Source: Prevotellaceae bacterium HUN156
GTDB lineage: Bacteria > Bacteroidota > Bacteroidia > Bacteroidales > Bacteroidaceae
Direction: 5' to 3'
NCBI GenBank assembly: GCA_900119285.1
Contig: FPIT01000004.1
Coordinates: forward strand, 62,001-126,000
Length of the DNA: 64,000 nucleotides
The notes under the pieces are model-generated. The model had not been told where the DNA came from and did no database searches. It saw only the letters and a program-made list of their open reading frames with translations. Positions 41,942-49,511 of the stretch are shown in pieces; within the stretch, counting starts at the first letter, position 1, and the number at the start of each line of letters is the position of its first letter. The translations under genes were made by a program, and so were the position numbers.

Positions 41942-42331
41942 ATGATTCAGTCTTTAGATATTAGAAATAGTCTCATAGAGAAACTGAAACAACAGCATTG
42001 TTTGTGGAGCTATGAGAACAACTCAATACAGGACATTCCTAATGATGTACTGGTGGAGTTGGTGATGCTGTATCTTGATATCGAGGAGATTGACTTACTT
42101 TTCCAACTACTTGGGTACAAAGAGGTGAAACGCGCATGGATTGAGAATGTAGTTGCTCAAGGAGAGCGCTACTACAACCTCAATTACTTCTTTGCCTGGT
42201 ATTATTTTCATGCCAAGCGTCCACGTAGCTACGTAAAGGCGATGGCGACACGACAACTTAATAAACGATTAGCATCATCTATGGAGCATTATCTTGCATG
42301 GATGAATAACTGCGACCAATCTATGATGTGA
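41942..42331 (+). CDS. DUF6922-like protein, orphan antitoxin candidate
   Basis: A 129-residue protein: FLWSYENNSIQDIPNDVLVE (here LWSYENNSIQDIPNDVLVE), the helical LYLDIEEIDLLFQLLGYKEV, and VKRAWIENVVAQGERYYNLN, the typical DUF6922 pattern. Relatives usually precede an AbiEii-type nucleotidyltransferase toxin. Here no such gene follows. A short frame after the stop (ESIEAYIKSLLQ at about 42340-42380) could be a relic of the partner. The gene is therefore possibly a remnant of a toxin-antitoxin unit. Confidence 0.65.
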   Translation: MIQSLDIRNSLIEKLKQQHCLWSYENNSIQDIPNDVLVELVMLYLDIEEIDLLFQLLGYKEVKRAWIENVVAQGERYYNLNYFFAWYYFHAKRPRSYVKAMATRQLNKRLASSMEHYLAWMNNCDQSMM

Positions 42332-42397
42332 CCTCAGAATCCATAGAGGCCTATATCAAATCTTTATTGCAGTCTTCTGAATAAAACCCTAATTTAT

Positions 42398-42435
42398 AAC
42401 GCTGGAAGGTAGTAAACCTTTCAGCGCTTTTTTTT
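42398..42435 (+). terminator. Terminator after DUF6922
   Basis: AACGCTGGAAGGT pairs with AAACCTTTCAGCGCTT, followed by nine T residues. It is a strong intrinsic terminator. Confidence 0.75.
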
Positions 42436-42572
42436 TGTTTATTGAGGTGGGGCGTTTGGGAAATATGTGTAACTTTGTGTGACAATAAAAAAATAACGAA
42501 CACGGATTGGACGGATTCTTTGAATAATGGGGGAGGGGATTCATAAAATACTATAAATAATTAGGGGATAGT

Positions 42573-42602
42573 ATTGCGGAATCAGATTAATGGCTATCTT
42601 TG
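42573..42602 (+). promoter_or_regulatory. Promoter of the FMN reductase gene
   Basis: TTG at 42573-42575 and TATCTTTG at 42595-42602, with 19 bp between. The start codon follows 25 nt downstream. Confidence 0.65.
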
Positions 42603-42627
42603 CAACGTAACTAAAAACCTATGTGAT

Positions 42628-43167
42628 ATGAAGAAGATTCTGTTTATTATTGGGTCGTTGAGGGCGCAGTCCTTTAATCGACAGGTGGCCAAGGTGGCGA
42701 AGGAGTTGATAGATAATAGGGCCGTAGTGGAGGAGTTGGACTACAGTAGTCTGCCTCTGCTGAACCAGGACATAGAGCAGCCGGAGCCTAAGGAGGTGGC
42801 ACGCATCAGGAAGGCGGTAGCTGAGGCGGATGCACTATGGATATTTACACCAGAGTATAACATGAGCTACCCGGGACATCTGAAGAACTTGCTGGATTGG
42901 TTGTCACGACCAGTAGTCGCCATGGACTATGGTACTCCGACATGTATCAATGGGAAGAAGGTGGCGATAGCGGGAGCAGGAGGAAAGGCGGCGACAGCGG
43001 GCTGTCGCGCGAAGCTCACAGAGTTGCTGACATTCATCAAGGCTGAGGTGCTGCCCATACAGGTGGGAATAGCGGTGCCTGCAGAGGCATGGGGTACAAA
43101 CCTCCTGGTGCTGTCGGAGGAGCAGAAACAGGAATTGAAAGGACTCGTAGAACAGATTCTGGAATAA
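42628..43167 (+). CDS. NADPH-dependent FMN reductase
   Basis: A 179-residue flavodoxin-like protein with LFIIGSLRAQSFNRQVAK (FMN phosphate loop) and the family motif FTPEYNMSYPGHLKNLLDW around residues 75-93. Proteins of this type reduce quinones, chromate or azo compounds and protect against redox stress. It has its own promoter, and the start is set at 42628 downstream of that promoter. Confidence 0.9.
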   Translation: MKKILFIIGSLRAQSFNRQVAKVAKELIDNRAVVEELDYSSLPLLNQDIEQPEPKEVARIRKAVAEADALWIFTPEYNMSYPGHLKNLLDWLSRPVVAMDYGTPTCINGKKVAIAGAGGKAATAGCRAKLTELLTFIKAEVLPIQVGIAVPAEAWGTNLLVLSEEQKQELKGLVEQILE

Positions 43168-43607
43168 TCTGTTTTTCTTTTCGAAAAAGATTTGAAAGGT
43201 GAGAAATAAAGGTCACACAGATGGCACAGATTTTTTCGCTGTATATTAACGAACACGGATCATACGGATTGAACGGATTATTCTGAAAGAACTCTATAAA
43301 TAGGGAGTAGAAGGATATTGGGAGAAGTAAAGAATAAGGGGTAGGGGTTATAACTCCTTTTTAATAAGGAGATAATTCGGATATGAGATACGCTAAAGTG
43401 CATCTGCACTTTAGCGTATCTCCTTTTTGTCATAGAGTAGGGCATGTTCGATTTTTTTAAATAAATTTCTGCTGTAAAGTTTGGTAAAGTGAAATTGTTT
43501 TACTAATTTTGCGGGCGAAATGGGATACTGGCAGGAATCTGCCCCCTGTTGCATCTATAAATCATAAACACTATTAAAATAATGTTTTAATTATTTTTTT
43601 TGAGAAT
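43168..43607. other. Gap with family B repeat and a perfect inverted repeat
   Basis: Family B pieces (GGTCACACAGATGGCACAGA near 43214 and CGAACACGGATCATACGGAT near 43249), then the hairpin at 43385-43422. AT-rich sequence before the next gene may hold its promoter, but no good TAnnTTTG is seen. Confidence 0.55.
43385..43427. terminator. Perfect 18-bp inverted repeat with T tract
   Basis: GAGATACGCTAAAGTGCA (43385-43402) and its exact complement (43405-43422) with only TC between, then CTTTTTG. Its strength and tiny loop also allow a cruciform or binding-site role. Confidence 0.6.
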
Positions 43608-44228
43608 ATGAAATGGGATTTAAAAACGCTTCCGTTGACACTCTATCAAATCTGCAATGTAATAGTTTCATTGTCGTTATTCGTGGTTGTCTATATGATA
43701 AGCCACCAAAAAACTTTGGGGCTATTTTCGCAGCGATGGTGGGGTAACACAGAATATGAATGTTTGCGCAATATTTCTGATGTGTTGACTAATTTACATC
43801 CCTTGTGGTCATACGGAGTGTATTTCGCGCTAGTTATCGGTATTACTTGGGGCGTGATACTCTTTTTCCCAAAGCTTGATGATGATGAGATGCAAAACGG
43901 GGGTAGTATCAAGTCGGTAGAAGACGCAAGCCTTCAATTTTTCCCTAACTACTTGGCTTACTTCTTTGTGGCACTGAGCGCTAACGACAAATATGCGGTT
44001 CTGATAGTCTTTCTGATTATGCTGGTATTGTCTTATTTGAGCAATACGATGCTGTACAACCCATTATTGGTGTTGTTTAAATATCGCTATTATCTAGTGG
44101 TTAACGGAAATAATAAGCGTTCGCTCGTGATTACTCAAAGACTACTCAATCCTGCTTCTGCTGATCCGATTTCTTTCCCCAAACTCAAAAGGCTGAATGA
44201 TAATACTTTCATAGAACTTAAGGATTAG
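43608..44228 (+). CDS. kwaA: Kiwa-like membrane protein (KwaA-like)
   Basis: A 206-residue membrane protein with about four hydrophobic segments (ICNVIVSLSLFVVVYMI, WSYGVYFALVIGITWGVILFF, YLAYFFVALSA, YAVLIVFLIMLVLSYL) and a cytoplasmic C-terminus. The size, topology and the DUF4868-like gene 6 nt downstream fit the two-gene Kiwa anti-phage system, in which KwaA senses membrane disturbance at infection. The identification rests on the pair, not on a diagnostic motif in this protein alone. Confidence 0.65.
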   Translation: MKWDLKTLPLTLYQICNVIVSLSLFVVVYMISHQKTLGLFSQRWWGNTEYECLRNISDVLTNLHPLWSYGVYFALVIGITWGVILFFPKLDDDEMQNGGSIKSVEDASLQFFPNYLAYFFVALSANDKYAVLIVFLIMLVLSYLSNTMLYNPLLVLFKYRYYLVVNGNNKRSLVITQRLLNPASADPISFPKLKRLNDNTFIELKD

Positions 44229-44233
44229 ACAGT

Positions 44234-45067
44234 ATGAATACACTATTGGCTTTCATTAGTGGAGATGCGACTTACAAGGTCCTCTCTAAACAGAATGATA
44301 TTTATGATTCGAGGCTTCTGAACTTCGACCATAATTGTGAGTTTGCTGAAGGTACGGATTTGGATGATGACGAATGGTTTAAATTGGAAGATTTTGACAG
44401 CAAAACTTATTTCCTGCCAATCTTGGGAGAGAATATTGTGGCAGCACAATTCAACCAACTTCCTGAGGCTAAATACGCAGATATAACTTACCTGATGGCG
44501 GTACAAGATAATGGAAATACATTTTGCTTTCAAAGACTTACCAGCCAGAGTGTACTAAAAAAGGAAATTCTGAAAATCTCACAGACTCCAGTTCTCCGAA
44601 GGTTGGAGAAAACGATTTTGATGGAAGATTTGCCGCATGCCGTGTATAAAAAAGACGAGAATTGTTTGTATTTTAAAAGACTGTCCACGATAACGAGTGT
44701 GTTTCCTGGAATCGATGAATTATACCGTGAGGCAACAGAACAAGAGACAACGGCATTTATGTCTGAGCCTTTTATGGAAGCGGTGGGACAGATAGCGCCT
44801 GACAAAATATCGTCAGCAAATAGAAAGAGATTACATGCAGCAGCTGCCAAAATGGCAGGCCTCACACAGAAACAGCAGAATACCATCCTGAACTATATTC
44901 ATCGGTATAATAAAGATATTCCTTACGATGCTGCTACAAAGAAGTTCTGTATAACCAATAATACTGAGCTTCAGTTCTTCCTATGGGGTATAGAAGAGAG
45001 ATATTTCTCAACGATAACGAAGAGGGAGAAACGGGTGGCAAGGTCGATATTAAGGCTTAAGAAGTAA
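44234..45067 (+). CDS. kwaB: Kiwa-like DUF4868 protein (KwaB-like)
   Basis: A 277-residue soluble protein. The C-terminal half matches what is expected of DUF4868: a helical part (SANRKRLHAAAAKMAGLTQK) followed by a strand-rich end (KFCITNNTELQFFLWGIEERYF, then a basic tail RVARSILRLKK). In Kiwa, KwaB associates with KwaA and acts on phage DNA. The close spacing (5 nt) after the membrane gene supports the assignment. Confidence 0.7.
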   Translation: MNTLLAFISGDATYKVLSKQNDIYDSRLLNFDHNCEFAEGTDLDDDEWFKLEDFDSKTYFLPILGENIVAAQFNQLPEAKYADITYLMAVQDNGNTFCFQRLTSQSVLKKEILKISQTPVLRRLEKTILMEDLPHAVYKKDENCLYFKRLSTITSVFPGIDELYREATEQETTAFMSEPFMEAVGQIAPDKISSANRKRLHAAAAKMAGLTQKQQNTILNYIHRYNKDIPYDAATKKFCITNNTELQFFLWGIEERYFSTITKREKRVARSILRLKK

Positions 45068-45078
45068 AAGCAACCTCT

Positions 45079-45225
45079 ATGGGAGTAGACACTCGAAAGA
45101 TGGAGTATCTGAAAATGCTCTTCGTGAAGAGTTTTAAACTGCCGATGAAACGGTTGGCGAAAGCTATACTAGTAAGATTCTCTGACCGGGATTTCTATGA
45201 TGAATTGGTAATAATACAGAAATAA
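45079..45225 (+). CDS. Small ORF, 48 aa, between the Kiwa-like and ATPase genes
   Basis: ATG at 45079, TAA at 45223-45225. The product is basic and amphipathic (MEYLKMLFVKSFKLPMKRLA, then ILVRFSDRDFYDELVIIQK), reminiscent of short HTH-like or regulatory peptides of accessory operons. It fills the 170-bp interval exactly, 11 nt after kwaB and 12 nt before the next gene. No family is recognised. Confidence 0.5.
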   Translation: MGVDTRKMEYLKMLFVKSFKLPMKRLAKAILVRFSDRDFYDELVIIQK

Positions 45226-45237
45226 GATGAAGGAGTA

Positions 45238-47034
45238 ATGGGAATACGAGTTAATAAACTTCTGACTGAGTTAAATATCGGGCTGGCAACGCTTGATAAC
45301 ATGCTTCGTGTTTTAGGATACAAAGAACTGAACTTAACAACTAACACAAAACTTTCAGACGATATTGCGATTCTTGTTAAAGAACTTTACTCTGATGATG
45401 GAACATTCCTGAATTTAATTAAGACCGCTGCAACGAAAGGCTTGTATAGCAATCAAACTGATTTGCCTCCTACTATGAAGGTTCTCGGTCGAATTGATTT
45501 AGACGAGTATTATCATTCGAGAAGTAAGCAAGCCTTAAAGAAAGGTCAAAATGATACATTAACAGTATATGTTCCAGAATATAGTGAGAAACAAAGTTTT
45601 TGGATTAGTGAACTTGGGTTGCTGTCGCCAGAAAATGAGGTAAATAGCATTAATATAGGTTCGTTTGATGAGGCTGAAAGTCTGCCATTATATAGCGTAC
45701 TTATTGGTACCAATGGAGTTGGTAAGAGTTGTCTGATGAAGGAAATTGTGGATTTCTTTATAGATTTACATTCCTGCAAGAATGAACCGAATCCTAGTAT
45801 ATCTTCAGCAAATAAGGGACGGCTAAAAGGCATCAGGTATCATATTGATGGGGTGGAATGTGAAGTAATTAGACTGAAAAAGAATTTTCTTACAAAAATA
45901 AACGGTCATTTTTGTTCTTTAAATGATTTACGTATTCCTTCAATAGTAGCGTGTCACTTTGGCGCATTTGACAAGTTCCCTACACAGAAAGTCAATGGCT
46001 CGGCACAAACTAGATATGATGTGCCATGCTATAAATACGTTGGTGCTCATGTAAATGGAAGTATGATTTCTTCTTCTGCAATTGCTTTCAGGTTGCTGTT
46101 TGCATTAAATGAGCAGATGAATGACAGGCAACGACAGAATATTTGTTCAATACTGGACTTCATAGGCTATGACCATAGGGTTTCTTTGTCGTATTCGCTG
46201 GTGATGAAATCGAAGACAGATGGTGCAGCGCTGGATGCGATTAAGCAGCGTGTGAATAAGGACAAAGAGTATAGTAAGCTAGATAAACAACAAAAAAGCG
46301 TAAAAGCAACTCAGCTATACAATTACTACAAGAAAAAAACATCAACTGGCAATTCCCGCCATGATTACGAAATAGACTTTGACGAGGACATTGCCAAGGA
46401 GAAGTCTCATGATGAGTTACAATTTATATACAAGCTGAAGCAATGTGAATTGGTAAACTCTACGAATGTCATATTTCATAAGCAAGGATGTGATGTCACA
46501 TCGGAAGATATGAGTTCTGGAGAGTTTGCTATGCTATCAACAGTTCTGAGTATATCTGCTGCGGCGAATGACCCGCATACATTGGTGCTTCTAGATGAGC
46601 CTGAGTTGAGTTTGCATCCGAACTGGCAGATGACGTTGATTGACAACCTTGACAGAGCATTGTTAAATCAGGTTTGTCAACTGCTTATAGCAACGCATAG
46701 TCATATGCTGGTATCTGATTTGCCGATGAAACGTTCTTCTGTTACCCAGGTTGAAAAAGATGAAAGAGATAATCTGTTTGCGAATAGTATATCGGAATGC
46801 ACATATGGATGGAGTGCTGAAGAGGTGCTTCTGAAAGTGTTTAAGACGGCGACTGATAGGAACCGATATTTTGGCGAACGCATAGGAAAAATGCTTGAAA
46901 AGATGGGTAGTAATACCATCACTCCAAGAGAGGTAAAAGCGGAATTGAATGAATTGCAAGAGATCTCAATGCACCTGAGCAAAATTGATCCGATGAAGCA
47001 AATTCTGAATACGATAGTTGAAACATATCAATAA
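45238..47034 (+). CDS. AAA/ABC-type ATPase with N-terminal IF2N-like domain (PtuA-like)
   Basis: A 598-residue protein. Residues 1-60 (GIRVNKLLTELNIGLATLDN, LGYKELNLTTNTKLSDDIA) resemble the IF2 N-terminal helical subdomain. The ATPase follows: Walker A LIGTNGVGKSCLMKE near residue 160, signature MSSGEFAMLSTVLSI near 425, Walker B LVLLDEPELSLHPNWQ near 450, and H-loop IATHSHMLVSD near 485. Followed after 6 nt by an HNH gene, it has the layout of the Septu ATPase PtuA. The IF2N-like front is not a usual PtuA feature. Confidence 0.75.
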   Translation: MGIRVNKLLTELNIGLATLDNMLRVLGYKELNLTTNTKLSDDIAILVKELYSDDGTFLNLIKTAATKGLYSNQTDLPPTMKVLGRIDLDEYYHSRSKQALKKGQNDTLTVYVPEYSEKQSFWISELGLLSPENEVNSINIGSFDEAESLPLYSVLIGTNGVGKSCLMKEIVDFFIDLHSCKNEPNPSISSANKGRLKGIRYHIDGVECEVIRLKKNFLTKINGHFCSLNDLRIPSIVACHFGAFDKFPTQKVNGSAQTRYDVPCYKYVGAHVNGSMISSSAIAFRLLFALNEQMNDRQRQNICSILDFIGYDHRVSLSYSLVMKSKTDGAALDAIKQRVNKDKEYSKLDKQQKSVKATQLYNYYKKKTSTGNSRHDYEIDFDEDIAKEKSHDELQFIYKLKQCELVNSTNVIFHKQGCDVTSEDMSSGEFAMLSTVLSISAAANDPHTLVLLDEPELSLHPNWQMTLIDNLDRALLNQVCQLLIATHSHMLVSDLPMKRSSVTQVEKDERDNLFANSISECTYGWSAEEVLLKVFKTATDRNRYFGERIGKMLEKMGSNTITPREVKAELNELQEISMHLSKIDPMKQILNTIVETYQ

Positions 47035-47040
47035 CGAGCT

Positions 47041-47727
47041 ATGACCAAAGAAGAAGATTTTGTAGTTAACGAGCCATATAAGCCAACAAAGATGGAACAG
47101 TCAGCCATCAGGGTACTGAAGAGGAAAGGACTTGTTGCTGAAGACTGGAATTCAGGAAAGAAGTATATCCAGAGCTTCAAGAAAAATCTTAGACATGACA
47201 TGTATAATAAGCAAAACAAACGATGTGCATTTTGTAGAATACATGTTCCCTTAGCTTGTGTCCCAATGCATCGTGAGCATATAGTATATAAGGATGAACA
47301 CCCGCAATGGATGTTTCTACCAGAAAATTTGTGCGTAGCTTGCCCTTGCTGTAATGAATATAAAGGAACGACTGAGGTCTTGGTTAATCCTAAAATAAAG
47401 ACTTATCCTAAAGTCGGTAGCGGATTCAAGATTATACATCCATTATACGACAAGTATTCTGACCATATAGAGCTAGTTGGGGGGATTCTGTATAGGGGGA
47501 AGACGACAAAAGGTGTCTTTACAATCAATACATGTCATCTGTATAGAGTTGGACTTGCTGAGGAACGAGTAGACCAAATGATGTTTAAAGAAAATAAAGG
47601 TAACATTATTGCAGAACTAGTTCGTCTCACTGCGTTGCCAGAGCAGTATGTCGATGAAAAAGATGAGTTTCTACAGTATGTAACCGATATTGTAAGTAAG
47701 TACAAGCAAGAACAGACTGAAAAATGA
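47041..47727 (+). CDS. HNH endonuclease (PtuB-like)
   Basis: A 228-residue protein with a full zinc-stabilised HNH motif: RCAFCRIHV, PMHREHIVYK, then ENLCVACPCCNEYKG (CxxC ... HxxH ... N...CxxC). HNH genes directly after an ATPase of this type form the Septu system, where the nuclease cuts DNA or tRNA upon infection. It lies between the ATPase and a PIN-like gene, all closely spaced, so all three are probably co-expressed. Confidence 0.8.
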   Translation: MTKEEDFVVNEPYKPTKMEQSAIRVLKRKGLVAEDWNSGKKYIQSFKKNLRHDMYNKQNKRCAFCRIHVPLACVPMHREHIVYKDEHPQWMFLPENLCVACPCCNEYKGTTEVLVNPKIKTYPKVGSGFKIIHPLYDKYSDHIELVGGILYRGKTTKGVFTINTCHLYRVGLAEERVDQMMFKENKGNIIAELVRLTALPEQYVDEKDEFLQYVTDIVSKYKQEQTEK

Positions 47728-47743
47728 TAAATACAAAAGGGGG

Positions 47744-48466
47744 ATGAAGGCGTATCTGGATAATAATGTGCTTGTTGATATAGAGGCAAGGAAGTATTCT
47801 GTCGAAATGTTTCTTGCAAGACCTGATGTCGCATACTATTATTCTGATGCACATATGAATGAACTTTTGGAGGCCAAGGGAAATCCAAAAGTGTCACAAG
47901 AAGGTAGACTGAAACTAATTTCAAAATTATGTGGACGGAATAATATATTAACAGGTGTGTGTGATGTACCTGAAATTTACGAAAAAGAGCCTATAGAGAT
48001 GTATAGATTATGTGATAATCCATTTCGTGCTATTATAGCCCAACAGGTAAATACAGGTGATGAGTTATTTATGGAGTTGCGGGACAAGCTGGGGTTCGAT
48101 AGTACAATATTCAATAATGTAAGCCCAGATCAAGTACTTGGAATGATTGATGAAAAGGCGAAGCAGAAACTAAATAATATTGATTTGCTGACATATCTAA
48201 GAGAAACGGAGGCATTTGGTGGTAAACCTTTGTATCATACATTGTTTAATTTGATAGATTCTGCTAACTATTGGGGAGATAAGAAAACTGCACATTCGAA
48301 TGTTGCACGATTATACGATGCTGCTCATGCCTATTTTGCACAAGTCTGTGATATTCTCGTTACCAATGACAAGAGAATGAGGGCAAAGACAAAGGCTGTG
48401 TATTCTTTTCTTGGTGTAAAAACAAACGTTCTTTCTACGAATGAATATTTGAGGTATAAATTCTGA
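47744..48466 (+). CDS. PIN-like nuclease-domain protein
   Basis: A 240-residue protein beginning KAYLDNNVLVDIEARK, the N-terminal strand and Asp of PIN domains, with YYSDAHMNELLEAKG providing the second acidic position. Its C-terminal part DAAHAYFAQVCDILVTNDKR and NVLSTNEYL matches the last PIN acidic cluster (D...TND). A middle helical insertion lengthens it beyond the usual 130 residues. It starts 16 nt after the HNH gene and would add an RNase-like effector to the ATPase-HNH cassette. Confidence 0.7.
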   Translation: MKAYLDNNVLVDIEARKYSVEMFLARPDVAYYYSDAHMNELLEAKGNPKVSQEGRLKLISKLCGRNNILTGVCDVPEIYEKEPIEMYRLCDNPFRAIIAQQVNTGDELFMELRDKLGFDSTIFNNVSPDQVLGMIDEKAKQKLNNIDLLTYLRETEAFGGKPLYHTLFNLIDSANYWGDKKTAHSNVARLYDAAHAYFAQVCDILVTNDKRMRAKTKAVYSFLGVKTNVLSTNEYLRYKF

Positions 48467-48513
48467 TAACAGAGAGATATACAAAGAAAAATTGAGAAAT
48501 ATGATGAATGACT

Positions 48514-48550
48514 CTGGAGTGCATTTGCTCTTCAGGGTTTTCTTGTTTTT
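48514..48550 (+). terminator. Possible terminator after the PIN gene
   Basis: CTGGAGTGC-ATTT-GCTCTTCAG with two mismatches, followed by GGTTTTCTTGTTTTT. Confidence 0.4.
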
Positions 48551-48654
48551 GGGAGGCGTATTTTTGAACTGATGAGGAGAAAATGGTGATTATAATAGAT
48601 TAATTATTCATGCAATGATGACTAATTCCCTCCCGTGGAAATTTTTCTTTTTTC

Positions 48655-48750
48655 TATTTTTGCTGCCACTCTGCCACCAATCGCTCGGAATGCATCTAGA
48701 TAAACGGGATATATGGTGGTGGCAGATGGGTGGCAGGTGGCAGCAAAATT
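48655..48750. repeat. Left inverted repeat of the DUF6078/VapE module
   Basis: Begins TATTTTTGCTGCCAC, continues TGCCACCAAT, and ends GGTGGCAGGTGGCAGCAAAA. Each end is the complement of the other, so the element is itself palindromic. It is matched in inverse orientation at 51342-51434 (one end identical over about 34 nt with few changes). This is the only notable content of the 420-bp gap before the DUF6078 gene. Confidence 0.85.
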
Positions 48751-48814
48751 TCAAAAATGGGCAAAAATCAATAGAAAATAGGGTGAAATAGGGCGAAAAT
48801 AGTAGGTAAAAAGC

Positions 48815-48845
48815 TTGGAAAAATGGCAAAAATTTTGTATCTTTG
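48815..48845 (+). promoter_or_regulatory. Promoter of the DUF6078 gene
   Basis: TTGG at 48815-48818 and TATCTTTG at 48838-48845 are about 20 bp apart. The start codon is at 48888. Confidence 0.65.
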
Positions 48846-48887
48846 CATGATGAAAAACAACATAAAATTAACGTATTAATTTTAACT

Positions 48888-49385
48888 ATGGAAAAGAAGA
48901 AAACCGTTAAACCAATCAGTCCTGATTTTGATTTTTCTAAAGTGCCTTCATGGTACATTCTCTGCACTAACAAAGATTGTCCGCTAAAGGATAACTGTCT
49001 GCGATTCAAGGCTGGCTCACATGCTCCTGACAACCTGGAATATGCTAACTGCATCATGCCAAAGACGCTGAAGGATGGTAAGTGCAGATGGTTTGATAAG
49101 ATTACTATTGCGGTATGGGCGGCTGGATTTACTCATCTTTACGATAGAGTAATGAAGGATGACTATACCGAAATGCGTAAGGCCATCACCAGTTATCTGC
49201 ATGGAACCAAGATGTACTACGAGTATAAGCGTGGTGAGCGTGTGCTGTCGGAGAAAGACCAACAGTGGATTAGGGACTTCGTGAAGAGCTATGGCTATGA
49301 CTGGGAGGTAGAGTTTGATAGCTATTTTGAGGATTACGTCTATCAGTTTAAGCCAGAAACTGAAAGTGGAAAACGCTCGGAATAG
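48888..49385 (+). CDS. DUF6078 family protein
   Basis: A 165-residue protein with FSKVPSWYILCTNKDCPLKD near the N-terminus, containing a Cys pair, and a second Cys in ANCIMPKTLKDGKCRWFD, suggesting a small zinc-binding region. The C-terminal half (KAITSYLHGTKMYYEYKRGE, IRDFVKSYGYDWEVEF) is the DUF6078 landmark. Function is unknown; it typically precedes a VirE/VapE-like gene in Bacteroidales. Its last codons and stop overlap the first dyad of the iteron-like array. Confidence 0.8.
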   Translation: MEKKKTVKPISPDFDFSKVPSWYILCTNKDCPLKDNCLRFKAGSHAPDNLEYANCIMPKTLKDGKCRWFDKITIAVWAAGFTHLYDRVMKDDYTEMRKAITSYLHGTKMYYEYKRGERVLSEKDQQWIRDFVKSYGYDWEVEFDSYFEDYVYQFKPETESGKRSE

Positions 49386-49480
49386 CGTTTTCCACGGCAG
49401 AAAACGCTGTTTTCTAGCGTGGAAAACAATGTTTTCTAATAGCGAAAACGGTGTTTTCATGTAGCGAAAACATAGTTTCT
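49366..49480. repeat. Iteron-like array of GAAAAC/GTTTTC dyads
   Basis: Five dyads: 49366-49395 (GTGGAAAACGCT/AGCGTTTTCCAC), 49399-49415, 49421-49436, 49443-49458 and 49464-49480. Starts of the last four are 21-22 bp apart, i.e. two helical turns. The dyads share GAAAAC-N3-GTTTTC but differ in the middle. It lies directly upstream of the VapE/VirE-like gene. Confidence 0.75.
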
Positions 49481-49511
49481 CAGTAATGAATACCATACAA
49501 GAAAGACTAAA

